Numbered from the stretch's first letter, positions 19,280-29,033 are shown. The stretch: DNA of 64,000 bases from Bacteroidota bacterium (GCA_018266755.1 JAFDZW010000006.1:124001-188000); one strand, 5' to 3'. Made by a program: numbers and translations. The notes: a model not told the origin generated them from the sequence alone.

Positions 19280-20191
19280 TTACTTCGCAAGCGCAAAATT
19301 CATCAGCCGATATACCAGCTTCGCGACTAAATATGTCGCATGTTGTTGTGCCGGGTTCGGGACCAATTCCACGACGTCGAACCCGACGATCTTCTTCCCT
19401 GCCTTGCGTAGCTCGCGAAAGATCTGCATCGTCTCGTTCCAGTAGAAGCCGTCCGGTTCCGGCGTACCGGTCGTTGGCATGATCGACGGATCGAAATAGT
19501 CCACGTCGAACGTCACATATACTTCGTTCGTCGGCAAGGCGGTTGCCACCTTGCGCTGCCAATTGGCCGAATACTTCCCCCGACGGATATCGGTTGCGTA
19601 AAAGGTCCTGATCTTCTCCCGTTTGATAAACTCGTATTCTTCGATACACTGCGCGCGAATCCCGACTTGTACTACCCGGTTCATTGGGAAACGGACATCG
19701 TCGGCAACCCGGTGCATGAAGCAGGCGTGGCTATATAGGGTACCGCTATACGCATTGCGGAGATCGGAGTGTGCATCGAAGTGCAGCACGGACATCTTCG
19801 GGTATTTCTTGAAGTGCGCGGCGATCGGCGCGGTCGAGATCGTGTGTTCGCCGCCGAGCGTCACAACGAACTTACCAGCTACCAGTTCTTCGGAGACGGC
19901 CCGTTCGAGTAAGTCGAGGGCCTTCTTTCCTTCCAGCGAGCCGTAGCGCAACGGTGGCAGTGTTGCGATCCCTGTCTTGAAGCACAACTCCTGAAAGAAC
20001 TCGTCATCGAAGAACTCGACATACTGCGATGCATTGACGATCGCAGCCGGTGCCTTGGCAGTCCCCTTCCCGTAGCTGACCGTCTTTTCGTACGGAGCCT
20101 GGATAATCGCAACCTTGCTCGTATCGTAGCTCGAATACTGCTTCTCGAGCCCGAGGAAGTTCTTTGCGGTCGGTAGTGCTGTTTTCTTCAT
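19280..20191 (-). CDS. speB: Agmatinase-family ureohydrolase
   Basis: Start chosen at ATG 20189-20191 (303 residues). The upstream extension would cross the neighbour's terminator. Conserved manganese-binding motifs of ureohydrolases are present: GGEHTIS, HFDAHSDLR, and FDVDYFDPSIMPTTGTPEPDG. The enzyme probably hydrolyses agmatine to putrescine and urea in polyamine synthesis. The PEPDG ending of the last motif follows agmatinase more than arginase, but related guanidino-acid ureohydrolases cannot be excluded. No speA gene is in the window. It stands convergent to dppD with only 15 bases between stops. Confidence 0.87.
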   Translation of the reverse strand: MKKTALPTAKNFLGLEKQYSSYDTSKVAIIQAPYEKTVSYGKGTAKAPAAIVNASQYVEFFDDEFFQELCFKTGIATLPPLRYGSLEGKKALDLLERAVSEELVAGKFVVTLGGEHTISTAPIAAHFKKYPKMSVLHFDAHSDLRNAYSGTLYSHACFMHRVADDVRFPMNRVVQVGIRAQCIEEYEFIKREKIRTFYATDIRRGKYSANWQRKVATALPTNEVYVTFDVDYFDPSIMPTTGTPEPDGFYWNETMQIFRELRKAGKKIVGFDVVELVPNPAQQHATYLVAKLVYRLMNFALAK

Positions 20192-20238
20192 TTGGTTGAG
20201 AGTTGGGTTCGAGTCGAAAATAGAAAGGCCATAAAACA

Positions 20239-20269
20239 AACGAGGCGGCACAAAGTGTGCCGCCTCGTT
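20239..20269 (-). terminator. Strong Rho-independent terminator after the T9SS cargo gene at 20299
   Basis: A perfect 14-base-pair stem, AACGAGGCGGCACA with TGTGCCGCCTCGTT and a three-base loop, is followed on the minus strand by TGTTTTAT. It lies 30 bases after the stop of the minus-strand gene ending at 20299 and before speB. Confidence 0.9.
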
Positions 20270-20298
20270 GTGTGAAGCGTAACCATCACGACTGGAAA

Positions 20299-21447
20299 TT
20301 ACTTCGCAAGCACCATGCGCTTGGTCTGGCTGAATTCGCCGGCCTTGAGCGTATAGTAGTAGGTACCGCTCGGCAGGTTCTCTGCGTGGAACGTGACCTG
20401 ATGCTGGCCTGCATCGACCATTCCATCGACGAGCGTAGCAACCTCACGACCAAGCGTATTATAGACCTTCAACGTCGCATTGCTGCGCTCGGTAAGGCTG
20501 TAATGGATCTCGGTCGACGGGTTGAACGGATTCGGGAAGTTCTGGCCAAGGGTATTGCTGATCGTGGTTTCCCCGTCAACAGCATCCGGCAAGTTCGGAT
20601 TGTTGGTCACCCATGCCTTCACCCAGTAATTATCTGACCACGCGTTCTGGCTTTGATCGATAAAGATCGAGATACTCGAAGTGTCATTGTGGGCACGGGT
20701 AAAATACCCACGCACCTTCGTAATATCGACGCCATTGCCATTGAGGTCAAAGAACACCGAATCATGTAGGATTGCGAAGTAGTTCTGCGTTGAACTACTC
20801 GTACCATTGACGAAATCGATTGCCGGCTGGATCTCGACAAAAAAGTCCTTCGAGAGACGTTTGTGATTCATCGGAACCCGAAGCGGGAAGAATGAGCCGT
20901 CAGTCGGAAGCCCCGAAAGATCGTCGAAGGAAAGCACAACGGAATCGATGGCCTTGCCAAACGCTGCGTACGGCAAACGATTGCCGCTCGGTTGGAAATT
21001 GTTACGCAACTTGATGGTCAGCGCATTGGCGTTGAGGCTATCTGTCGCCATCTGAACGAGGTTCGGAATGGCGATGGCGATCTCGATCGTATCCACATAG
21101 CATGCATACGGAGCGGACATACGCATCTGGTACGACGTGATCGTATCAACGAAGCTGCCGCCAGCCCCGTCGGATGTATTTATGTAGCTCGGCAAGTACG
21201 AATACAACAGCGGTAGTACTGTCGTATCTACATAAAACATACTATCATAACGGAATGCAGCCGGGTTGGCGGGTTTGCCGGTCAATGACACGTGCGGCAA
21301 GACGGCATTGGAAACCTTGGCTGCCGTTACACGGCGAGTCAGGGATGCGTTGCCAGTCTTCGCAACAGCAGAACCCTGGGCCAACACGGGAGAGCAGAGC
21401 CCGATGACTACGCTAAGAAACAGAAATCTAGTAACAAGTTTATTCAT
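20299..21447 (-). CDS. Secreted protein with T9SS sorting domain, unknown function
   Basis: Start chosen at ATG 21445-21447 (382 residues) because a signal peptide follows (LFLSVVIGLCSPVLAQG). The C-terminal about 85 residues form a type A T9SS sorting domain beginning LGQNFPNPFNPSTEIHYSL, with KVYNTLGREVATLVDG, LPSGTYYYTLKAGEFSQ and ending KRMVLAK. This consensus form is typical of Ignavibacteria/Kapabacteria proteins. The middle part (about 40-295) is rich in beta strands and Asn/Ser/Thr and has no motif I recognise. The protein is likely exported to the surface. It is followed by a strong terminator and starts about 150 bases after the flippase gene end. Confidence 0.85.
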   Translation of the reverse strand: MNKLVTRFLFLSVVIGLCSPVLAQGSAVAKTGNASLTRRVTAAKVSNAVLPHVSLTGKPANPAAFRYDSMFYVDTTVLPLLYSYLPSYINTSDGAGGSFVDTITSYQMRMSAPYACYVDTIEIAIAIPNLVQMATDSLNANALTIKLRNNFQPSGNRLPYAAFGKAIDSVVLSFDDLSGLPTDGSFFPLRVPMNHKRLSKDFFVEIQPAIDFVNGTSSSTQNYFAILHDSVFFDLNGNGVDITKVRGYFTRAHNDTSSISIFIDQSQNAWSDNYWVKAWVTNNPNLPDAVDGETTISNTLGQNFPNPFNPSTEIHYSLTERSNATLKVYNTLGREVATLVDGMVDAGQHQVTFHAENLPSGTYYYTLKAGEFSQTKRMVLAK

Positions 21448-21599
21448 ACCAGCGCTTGGTTTGGTGATGGTTAGTAGTAGTTGTACGGCCCTTTGCCGTG
21501 TAACACATAGTAAACCCGCCAAATCGTAAAAAGTTGCGAAAATTGCTCTGGCAAACCCACCAGTGGTCGGACTGGGGTAATAGAATACTGATCAACCAG

Positions 21600-23252
21600 T
21601 TACGAACTTGCCGACCGCAATCGCCGTATCAGCATATCCACCTCCCCCACCCGAAATAGTCGGTAGAGTACGAGCACCAACAACGCGTTGATGATCCCTC
21701 CTCCGATCGCTACGGGCCACGGACCAACAGTGATAAGTGGTGTGTGCAAAACAAGATAGGAAATTCCGGTGGCAATGACCGATGCAACAAGGATGTGCAA
21801 CATGCCCGATATATCGGTCGAATTTCCGACGATCGATCTGGAAAAATACCACTCTGCCGCCACCGCAGCAAGATTGGCATATTGTGTGCCGATCAGTGCG
21901 CCCATCCCTCCGAAATAGTAAATCAGAGGGATATTCGCCGCCATGTTGGCAACTCCCCAGAACAGCCGATTGCGAAACACCAGGCGCTCTTTACCGATCG
22001 CCACGAGTGTCGTGATTTGCATTCCGCCTCCGAAGAACCCCACACTCGTGATTAATGCCGCAAGGCCGACACGGATCATCGGAGTGCTCTCGGCAAACTG
22101 CGGCCCGAATAACGCCGCTACGATCGTGTCGGTGAAGAAGAGGACATAGATGCACAATGGAATGAGGAGTACATTCTGCGAACCCGCGATCTCGTGACGT
22201 GCTTTCGAAAGCGTGGGATATCCGCGGCCACCGGTAGCATGCTCGTCGTCATGAACGAGTTTCGAGAATACAGATGTCAATGCACCCCCTAACCCGAATA
22301 GGAAGACGTATTCCGTGACCAACAGCACGACCGACGCCGCTTGGTAGAATCCGATCTGCGCAGAATGCTCGCCGAGCATGACTCCCATGACCATCACGTC
22401 AGATTGTTTCCCGAGGATCATCGAGAGTATGTCGTTTCCCCAGGTTGTTATTCCATAGAGCATCATGGGGGTCGCAAGCAACACTGCTACCTGCCGAGGA
22501 GCTTTCACGAGCGACCAGATCATCCGCCCCATCACCTTCAGCGACATGTGTCGAGTCTTACCCTGTGCTTGCACATGACTTCGGACAACGCTACGCAGCG
22601 AAGCGAACAAGATCGCGGCAGAGATGATATACGAGCCTACATAAACACCGATCGCCCGATTTGCAGTGATCTGTCCGAATTGCAGAAGACCGAATCCGGC
22701 AATGATCAGGAGCAACCGAGAAACGACGCTGGCGACGAACACGCGGCGAGTTTCGAGCAGCCCTGTAAGCGCCAAGGTCGAGAATGCCACGATCGCCTGT
22801 GCGTAGAGAAACACAAGCAGAAGCGGCACCTCATGCTGTAACGAACCGAACAGCCCAGAAGTCGAAGGGAATACGAACGGCACTACGATCAACACAACGC
22901 TCACCAACAGACCGATGGCGGTTATTGTCAGTAATCGGAACGAGAGCAGCGTATTGAGAAAATGCGAGAGCGAAAGTGTCTCGATCGAATCGAATCGTTC
23001 GACAGTTGCATCGGAATTCTGAACGACACGTTGAATATAACGAAGCAGCACACCGTCAACCGCGAACGCCCCGAACATGGCGAGTGCAATAGCGACTGCA
23101 AGAAAGATAGAATACGGAGCGGAAACCTCCGGACCAAGCCGCCGGACAACAAGGATAGTATAGAGAGTGAGAAGCCCGAACTCGGATATTTTATACAGGT
23201 AGTTCCAAATGAACCCACGAGTTGCCTGCACCTTAAAATCGTGTCCGGGCAT
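21600..23252 (-). CDS. Polysaccharide flippase, MOP/Wzx family
   Basis: The 550-residue membrane protein has about 14 hydrophobic helices, with the polysaccharide-synthesis N-terminus TRGFIWNYLYKISEFGLLTL (residues about 11-30) and VAIALAMFGAFAVDGVLLRY. This matches the Wzx/MOP exporters that flip lipid-linked oligosaccharides across the inner membrane. The next genes upstream in the same direction encode a Wzz-like chain-length protein and a Wza-like exporter. The set therefore looks like part of a capsule or exopolysaccharide export locus, although no polymerase (Wzy) or glycosyltransferase is present in this window. The substrate is unknown. Family call from membrane pattern and context. 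Confidence 0.85.
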   Translation of the reverse strand: MPGHDFKVQATRGFIWNYLYKISEFGLLTLYTILVVRRLGPEVSAPYSIFLAVAIALAMFGAFAVDGVLLRYIQRVVQNSDATVERFDSIETLSLSHFLNTLLSFRLLTITAIGLLVSVVLIVVPFVFPSTSGLFGSLQHEVPLLLVFLYAQAIVAFSTLALTGLLETRRVFVASVVSRLLLIIAGFGLLQFGQITANRAIGVYVGSYIISAAILFASLRSVVRSHVQAQGKTRHMSLKVMGRMIWSLVKAPRQVAVLLATPMMLYGITTWGNDILSMILGKQSDVMVMGVMLGEHSAQIGFYQAASVVLLVTEYVFLFGLGGALTSVFSKLVHDDEHATGGRGYPTLSKARHEIAGSQNVLLIPLCIYVLFFTDTIVAALFGPQFAESTPMIRVGLAALITSVGFFGGGMQITTLVAIGKERLVFRNRLFWGVANMAANIPLIYYFGGMGALIGTQYANLAAVAAEWYFSRSIVGNSTDISGMLHILVASVIATGISYLVLHTPLITVGPWPVAIGGGIINALLVLVLYRLFRVGEVDMLIRRLRSASS

Positions 23253-23277
23253 AGCGGATCGGTGTTGAGGGGGTTGC

Positions 23278-24534
23278 TTAAGCCCTTCGACCGCGCAGAT
23301 ACCCCATCATCGTCAGGTAGCGCTGATGGTCCTCGGGGTTCGATGTGACATCTTCCCGAAACTTCATCCAGGATACCGTGATAATCGAGAGCACAACACC
23401 GACAAATGTACCGAGTAGCAACATGATCGACCGCTTCGGCGACGCCTTGCGAAGCGGAAGTGTTGCCGAATCGAGAACAGTGAACGTCGGAAGATCGCGT
23501 TGCTCATTGATCCGTTCCTGTTCGAGCTGCTGGCGGAGAAACGCCGATACCGTCTCGAGCATCTTCACCTCACGCATGAGTTTCGCAAGCTGACGAGCGA
23601 GTTCGGGGACGTCCTTCAATGCCAACACATACTCACCGACGCCACCATCGTCATATTTCTTCAACTCCCTCGTCGTTTCATCGAGTCGCTGACGCAATAA
23701 CTGGACGCGGGTCGCATCCGGCGAAAGATCATGCTCTGCAGCGCCGAGTTCGATCTGCAACTGCTGTTGCTGTGAGGATAGGAGCGCGGCACCGGTCACG
23801 GCAGCGGACAACTGCTCGGTCAACGCGACGGCCTTGTTTTGCTCCTGGAAGGCTTGGAGCCGCGCGTAGGCAGTATCCAGCGATCGAAGCCGAGCATTGT
23901 ATTCGTTCTCGGTGAAGATTCGCGTATTTCGTGCCGATGTCATCAGGCGTTCGCGATTATAGCGATCAAGTTGGTTCACGTAGAGCCGTGCGAGCTTCGG
24001 GACAAGATGCCGCGCTTGTTCTTTTTCTGCCGAACTCGGAAGCCAATGGGTCTTGACATCCACTTGGACATTGAACATACCGTTACGCAACGCTTCCGAC
24101 GTCAAACATTCGCGTATGCTGCCGGCAATGGCATCGACCGAGGTATCGAACGTGGAAAAATACTTATACATCGCCGAGTCCTTCGCGACTTCCTCCGAGA
24201 CCGTGCGCGAGTCGATGACGTTCTTGAACATATCCAAAGCCGGATTTTCCGCACCTTTCATCATATCCAGCGCAGACGAACCGCTCAGGAACGAAAGAAG
24301 CTGGCTCCCCGACGATTGCTTTTCCGGTGGGATCAGTGTAGCAATTCCCTCGTAGGTAAACGGCATGACGAATGAAATCCCGATCGAGAGTGCTGCACAA
24401 AGGAACGTCACGACGATCACCGTACGCTTGTGTTTGGCAAGCACCGAGACGAAATCCAGAATATGCGGATCTCGCTTGCGTGCATACCCCGGTGTCTCGC
24501 TCGGCGTCGTCGGCTGCGGATGTTCGTGATTCAT
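23278..24534 (-). CDS. Wzz-type polysaccharide chain-length determinant
   Basis: The 418-residue protein has an N-terminal cytoplasmic segment, a helix at about 38-57 (VIVVTFLCAALSIGISFVM), a large periplasmic coiled-coil region, and a C-terminal helix (IMLLLGTFVGVVLSIITVSW). Features of polysaccharide co-polymerases are visible: FTYEGIATLIPPE after the first helix and the conserved LPLRKASPKRSIM before the last. No tyrosine-kinase domain is fused. It would set polymer length in the inner membrane together with the flippase and Wza-like neighbours. It lies eight bases downstream of the Wza gene and is part of the same operon. Confidence 0.88.
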   Translation of the reverse strand: MNHEHPQPTTPSETPGYARKRDPHILDFVSVLAKHKRTVIVVTFLCAALSIGISFVMPFTYEGIATLIPPEKQSSGSQLLSFLSGSSALDMMKGAENPALDMFKNVIDSRTVSEEVAKDSAMYKYFSTFDTSVDAIAGSIRECLTSEALRNGMFNVQVDVKTHWLPSSAEKEQARHLVPKLARLYVNQLDRYNRERLMTSARNTRIFTENEYNARLRSLDTAYARLQAFQEQNKAVALTEQLSAAVTGAALLSSQQQQLQIELGAAEHDLSPDATRVQLLRQRLDETTRELKKYDDGGVGEYVLALKDVPELARQLAKLMREVKMLETVSAFLRQQLEQERINEQRDLPTFTVLDSATLPLRKASPKRSIMLLLGTFVGVVLSIITVSWMKFREDVTSNPEDHQRYLTMMGYLRGRRA

Positions 24535-24541
24535 CGGGTCG

Positions 24542-26212
24542 TTAGGCTTTCTTGAGCAAGAGGATACCGGCGATGATCGTGATGATCTGCGCCGTCACAG
24601 CGGTGACTAACTGAAAATTCTGCCAGAAGGTCGGCCGCTCGGGGGGGATCACGATCGTATCGCCGGATCCGATCTGGTACTGACTGTCGGAATGCGGATC
24701 GATGTATGTACCGGTGCGGGAATTGGTTACCCGGACGCCACCTTTATCGGCCGACGAAGTATAGCCCCCGGCTGCTCGAATGTAATCGTCAACCGTATGC
24801 CCCTCAATGTACATCACATTCCCGGGGTTCACCACACTGCCGAGCACGGAGACAAATCCACGTGCGCGAGGCACCCAGATCGAATCGCGATCGCGCAAGA
24901 TTATATTCTGTGATTCGTCGCCCTTGAGTATCAGATCGTGGAAATTCACAACCATCACACTGCGGCCAAGCTGCCGTGAGCGGGCCATATAATAGTTATA
25001 CTGGTCGTCGGTGACGCGCTTGTCATCGGTGACATGCGTTCGTTCGAGCATGATCAGCTCAGGATCGCTTTCCCACGACCCGACGCCTGCACGTCGCAAG
25101 ACGACCGCTTCGTCTAATGAGCCGCTGCTGAGTATGCCGCCCGCACGGGTCAGGATATCGCGCAATCGCGTCTGCCCAAGCGTGATGGAGTAGCGACCGG
25201 GATATTCAACCTCTCCCGCGATCGAGACAACCCGAGGCTCGTGATACTGTCCGGCCCCTCTGATGGAGATGACATCACCTTCCTGAAGAAGAATGTCATT
25301 CCCCTTTGAGAAATCGATGTATGATAACTGTGCGACATTCGAGGCGCCATCGACGAAGCGTGAGAGTTCGATAGAATCGAACCGCGCCGACGGCAACGCG
25401 CCGCCTGCTACGGCAATGAGTGTCGAGAGCTTATCGCCATCGGCAAATTCGTACGTGCCGGGTGTCGCTACGGCGCCGTTGATCATGACGTATCGTGTCA
25501 CTTTCGGGACCACAATCACATCCCCTCCTTCGACGATGGGGTTCGACCCCAAATCGCCTGTTACATAATATCGCTTGAGATCTGCCTTCGTTCGAAGTGA
25601 CCCGTCTGCTCGGCGAATCTCGATATTGCGCAGCGAGGAATGCGAGTTCATATCGCCCGCTTTCTGGATTACCTCACTCGCGCGCATCATACTCGTGATC
25701 GTTTGCACTCCGGGGAAGAGCACTTCACCGAGCACGCTGACCTTCAACGAGCGAAGCTTGCGTAGCGATAAATGGGCGTCCGGATTACGGTAGTCGTGCA
25801 GGAGCAACTTGTTGAGTTTTGCCTCGGCGGCCGGGACCGTCAGCCCCGACACGGTTACTTCCCCTGTTTGCGGTAAGATGAGCTTTCCTTCTGGAGTAAC
25901 CGTCAGATCCTGGTCGAGGAAGTGTGCCGCGAAGACATTGAGATAGACTCCATCACCGGGGCCGAGGATATAGGTTGACGGATCGACCGCAGATTCCAGC
26001 GCTTGCGGATCCGCTCCGGCCCTGATCATTTGCCGCTGCGACATCAACCGTTCAACGGTCGTATCGGCGACAGCAGTCCGGTTCTCGATCGTACGTTCGG
26101 GCGAAGTGAACTGCGCGTGCGATGTGTCGGCAAGGGCCAATAGTACTATCGCAGCCATAGCGGTCGAGCACCAGAGCCGGACAGTCCTATAATGTCTTCG
26201 AAGATCTCTCAT
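24542..26212 (-). CDS. Wza-like polysaccharide export protein with SLBB domains and C-terminal helix
   Basis: The 556-residue protein has a signal peptide (TAMAAIVLLALADTSHAQ). A polysaccharide-export domain begins YILGPGDGVYLNVFAAHFLD at about residue 80. At least three SLBB repeats follow (VLGEVLFPGVQTI, INGAVATPGTYEFADGDKLS, SIAGEVEYPGRYSI, VLGSVVNPGNVMYIEG). The C-terminus has a membrane helix (FQLVTAVTAQIITIIAGILLL), unlike E. coli Wza, which ends with an amphipathic outer-membrane helix. It likely conducts polysaccharide through the envelope. It is the first of the export genes, followed by Wzz and the flippase in the same direction. Family secure, polymer unknown. Confidence 0.9.
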   Translation of the reverse strand: MRDLRRHYRTVRLWCSTAMAAIVLLALADTSHAQFTSPERTIENRTAVADTTVERLMSQRQMIRAGADPQALESAVDPSTYILGPGDGVYLNVFAAHFLDQDLTVTPEGKLILPQTGEVTVSGLTVPAAEAKLNKLLLHDYRNPDAHLSLRKLRSLKVSVLGEVLFPGVQTITSMMRASEVIQKAGDMNSHSSLRNIEIRRADGSLRTKADLKRYYVTGDLGSNPIVEGGDVIVVPKVTRYVMINGAVATPGTYEFADGDKLSTLIAVAGGALPSARFDSIELSRFVDGASNVAQLSYIDFSKGNDILLQEGDVISIRGAGQYHEPRVVSIAGEVEYPGRYSITLGQTRLRDILTRAGGILSSGSLDEAVVLRRAGVGSWESDPELIMLERTHVTDDKRVTDDQYNYYMARSRQLGRSVMVVNFHDLILKGDESQNIILRDRDSIWVPRARGFVSVLGSVVNPGNVMYIEGHTVDDYIRAAGGYTSSADKGGVRVTNSRTGTYIDPHSDSQYQIGSGDTIVIPPERPTFWQNFQLVTAVTAQIITIIAGILLLKKA

Positions 26213-26383
26213 GAAGCGTCGAAAGTCAGAATGCGTACGTGTGATAGCGATTCCCCTGCCGGAAACTACGTTCGGCCGAGCGCAAGGGTTCGCGTGCGTT
26301 GGTGCAAATTCCGATGCCCGAAGCGAATGCGGTTATCGTTAACAGTAGCGCTTGGAAACAAGTTTAGGGGCGACCGAGACGAG

Positions 26384-26893
26384 TTACCCTGGTTTTTCTT
26401 CGCTGCGAAGCCGCTCGTAAAGGGCTCCGAGCGCGGAAAACCGCTCATCGACCGACGGAGCTGGTGCCGATTCCTGCGTGAGCCCTTTGCAGTCCGGCGA
26501 ACAGAGTTTTTTCATCGGCACGGCAAGCAGAAGGGCATCGTGTACATCCTCGGTCAGATCGACCTCAAAGAGCATTTGCGGATCAAACGAATGAACATAC
26601 CCGGTATCTTCGAGCTCTATCCCCTCTTCTGCGGGTGTGTATGTGACGGTGAGTGGAACAACATAGGATGCATCGAACTCGTCGGCGCAGCGATCACAGG
26701 TATGTCGGAGCGTCGTCGAGACCGTGAGGCGAAACACGTAGGAATCCGAGGCAAGAAGCGAGCCGACCACCGAGATCGGTCGGATTGCATCTTCAACCCC
26801 GAGCGTCGCCGGATCGACGGTAATATCGAGCGGGTGTTCGCCTTCGCGAATACCGCGAAGACGGATCATCAAAGAATCGGTTGAATAGAACAT
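26384..26893 (-). CDS. YceD/DUF177 family protein (23S rRNA accumulation)
   Basis: I chose the ATG at 26891-26893 (169 residues), with an in-frame GTG four codons upstream possible. The protein has the DUF177 zinc-like cysteine pairs HTCDRCADEFDA and, near the C-terminus, KKLCSPDCKGL, separated by an acidic middle. Family members are involved in 23S rRNA accumulation and usually stand directly before rpmF. Here the next gene is the Wza homologue and the 170 bases in between contain no L32 gene, which is unusual. It is in the ECF-sigma/polysaccharide gene series, same strand. Confidence 0.85.
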   Translation of the reverse strand: MFYSTDSLMIRLRGIREGEHPLDITVDPATLGVEDAIRPISVVGSLLASDSYVFRLTVSTTLRHTCDRCADEFDASYVVPLTVTYTPAEEGIELEDTGYVHSFDPQMLFEVDLTEDVHDALLLAVPMKKLCSPDCKGLTQESAPAPSVDERFSALGALYERLRSEEKPG

Positions 26894-26913
26894 GGCAAAT
26901 GCCACAACTCAGA

Positions 26914-27615
26914 TCAGCGTGGCCTAGTTTCTGCAAGCTGTGCGATGCGCAACGTCCTTCCCGATGCATCCTTCCAGACCATATATGTCGGACCGACCGA
27001 TTTCGCATAATATACGCCGAGAGTAGCCCCGTTTTGATACTCCGGTTCTACCGGGACTCCGGGCCCCACAACATCGGTGACCTGATACGTCACATGATAG
27101 ACATTCGAATAGCTCTTTGCGCCCACCGATGTCGAGGAGAAATAATTATCGACAGTCGCACTAACGGTCACAACCGAAGCATTTGACGTCGTCAATTGCG
27201 CACACGCCACCCATTTCGTGCCAACCGACAGAAGCCCGCTCAGGCGCGCCACGGCATTGACCGATCCGTTGAGTTGCAACGATTCGATCACGACGGTGTC
27301 CGTCACGATCGCATCCGTAGAAGTCACGCTCCCCGTTGCGCTGTCGGTAATTTCATAGTGAGCAGCATGGGTGTAGGGGGCCGCAAAATTCGATGCACGC
27401 TCGCCAAGATAGCGATGGAATATTGTGCTCGAGGTCAATAGAGCGACTGATGAGTCATGCCAGACATATACAGTCGCCGTATCTCTCGGGGCATAGAAGG
27501 TGCTCAAGAGTGTGAACTGCGGGAAAGCATCCTCACTTGAGTTCGGGCTTGGAACACACGAACCGAGGCTCGATGCAATGAGCACCGCAATGAGAATATT
27601 TCGGAGGTTCATCAA
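26914..27615 (-). CDS. Lipoprotein of unknown function downstream of anti-sigma factor
   Basis: The 233-residue protein has a lipoprotein signal (ILIAVLIASSLGSC, lipidated Cys at about residue 20). The mature part is rich in Ser/Thr/Val with beta-strand pattern (FTLLSTFYAPRDTATVYVWH, VYHVTYQVTDVVGPGVP), resembling DUF4249-type surface lipoproteins, but the match is weak. It begins five bases after the anti-sigma/barrel gene ends. It therefore probably belongs to the same operon as the ECF sigma factor and its regulator. No function assigned. Confidence 0.75.
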   Translation of the reverse strand: MMNLRNILIAVLIASSLGSCVPSPNSSEDAFPQFTLLSTFYAPRDTATVYVWHDSSVALLTSSTIFHRYLGERASNFAAPYTHAAHYEITDSATGSVTSTDAIVTDTVVIESLQLNGSVNAVARLSGLLSVGTKWVACAQLTTSNASVVTVSATVDNYFSSTSVGAKSYSNVYHVTYQVTDVVGPGVPVEPEYQNGATLGVYYAKSVGPTYMVWKDASGRTLRIAQLAETRPR

Positions 27616-27620
27616 GCGTG

Positions 27621-29033
27621 TCAGAATCTCCAGGATAATTCGATCGAAGGCCCGATAAAGCCGTCGATCTCGGAGGGTTTCACCGTCCCGATCAACAATG
27701 AGTGCATTTTCGCATACTTTGCTTGCGCTGCCAAAAGCGCCCCGTTGATCTTATTATTCGAATACCCCATTCCTTCGACGCCGACACGCAGCAGGAGATT
27801 CTCCTGCAGATCGACCGACGTAAAGAGCGACGCACGCGGCATTAGCATCCCGCTAAAATCCGTTGCTCCTCCGAACGACAGATCGATCGGCATCGAGAGC
27901 ACGGAGAAGTGGGTGCCAAGCTCGATACCGGCAATCGTCCGGTACTGTAAATGGGGTTTCATCCCGAGGTCGATCGAACCGTCCGCTTCCAACCCGACGC
28001 TATCGACGCCGGTTTCGGAAGGGGTGAACAGACCGAGAGTGCCGGTCACACTCAGCCAATTCGTCAAGAAATAACTCCCGCGTACCTCTGCGAGCGAACC
28101 CGTAAATCCCTGTTCGCTCCCGGGCCATTTGCCGCCGCCGGTGCGAACGGAGAATTGGAACGGACGCAGCGTTTCCGCATTCCCTCCGGTAAGTGTTTTC
28201 CCATCCAACGGATTGGGTTTACGCTGTGATGTCTCGGGGTCTCGGATATCGTTCGACGGCTGTGAAGGCACACCAGGTGGCGTTATGCTTGTCTGTTCCG
28301 GCGAGCGAACTGCGGTATTGACTGCAGGATTCGTCGGCACATTGCTTGCCGGTTTGTCGGCAACCACGACTGGAGTTGACACCGCTTCTTGGTTTTCTAT
28401 AATAGAAGTGCCCGAAGCATGAGACATTTTGGCTAACTTGGCAGGCCGCCCCACCGAGTTCATGTGAGCAGAGCCCGAACCAAGAGCAGAAACCGTGCCG
28501 GAATTTGAACCTGTAGTAGGAAGTGCAACTGCGGCCCCTGCGGGGGCATTTGTCGTCACAGAAGCTACACCGGACGAAGAGAGCGTGGCAACCTGCGGCG
28601 CGCGATCAAGCGCACCGGACGTTGTATTCGCCCCAATGAGATAATACGTGATCGCACTGCCGGCAAGCAAACATGCAACAGCAATGCTCGCGATCGTGCG
28701 TCCGCGCATCGAGAAAAACATACGCGATGTCGATGCTGCGACCGGGACCACTTCCGGCTGTGTTTGGGCGGCGTTCGGCATCGGTGTAGGACCCGTGTAC
28801 CCCAAATCTGAAACAGCCTTGAATACACCGGCTGTAAGCGCTACGGGGACAGCCAAGCGCTGCTTCTTGGCAAGATTGCCGACCATCTCTCGGACTTGCA
28901 AGTGCTGGCGCAGCAATGCACGCCGCTCCGGCGACACCGCAAGACGGTGCAGCAACTCCTCTTCCTCATGCGGTGCCATGTTTCCGTCGAGGAATTCCAG
29001 TATTTGCTCTTCCATGCTACTGATCGTACTCAT
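27621..29033 (-). CDS. Anti-sigma-like protein fused to an outer-membrane-barrel-like domain
   Basis: The 470-residue protein has three parts. Residues 1-60 are a small helical domain like the cytoplasmic anti-sigma domain (MEEQILEFLDGNMAPHEEEE, then RRALLRQHLQVREMV), but without zinc-binding His/Cys. Residues about 112-134 form a membrane helix (RTIASIAVACLLAGSAITYY). A Ser/Thr/Pro linker follows, and residues about 295-470 form an amphipathic beta-strand region ending IELSWRF, the aromatic C-terminus of barrel proteins. It lies 14 bases after an ECF sigma gene, so it likely controls it. The C-terminal domain may be a periplasmic sensor that merely resembles a barrel. Similar layouts occur in Bacteroidota. 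Confidence 0.75.
   Translation of the reverse strand: MSTISSMEEQILEFLDGNMAPHEEEELLHRLAVSPERRALLRQHLQVREMVGNLAKKQRLAVPVALTAGVFKAVSDLGYTGPTPMPNAAQTQPEVVPVAASTSRMFFSMRGRTIASIAVACLLAGSAITYYLIGANTTSGALDRAPQVATLSSSGVASVTTNAPAGAAVALPTTGSNSGTVSALGSGSAHMNSVGRPAKLAKMSHASGTSIIENQEAVSTPVVVADKPASNVPTNPAVNTAVRSPEQTSITPPGVPSQPSNDIRDPETSQRKPNPLDGKTLTGGNAETLRPFQFSVRTGGGKWPGSEQGFTGSLAEVRGSYFLTNWLSVTGTLGLFTPSETGVDSVGLEADGSIDLGMKPHLQYRTIAGIELGTHFSVLSMPIDLSFGGATDFSGMLMPRASLFTSVDLQENLLLRVGVEGMGYSNNKINGALLAAQAKYAKMHSLLIGTVKPSEIDGFIGPSIELSWRF

Noticed and set aside
19259-19283. Terminator between dppD and speB
   Set aside because: Only a five-base-pair stem (GTAAG/CTTAC) with a long loop is present and there is no U-tract.
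21448-21599. Structured leader before the T9SS cargo gene (GTTGTACGGC and GCCGTGTAAC)
   Set aside because: The arms have mismatches and no known RNA family fits, so I do not list it as a feature.
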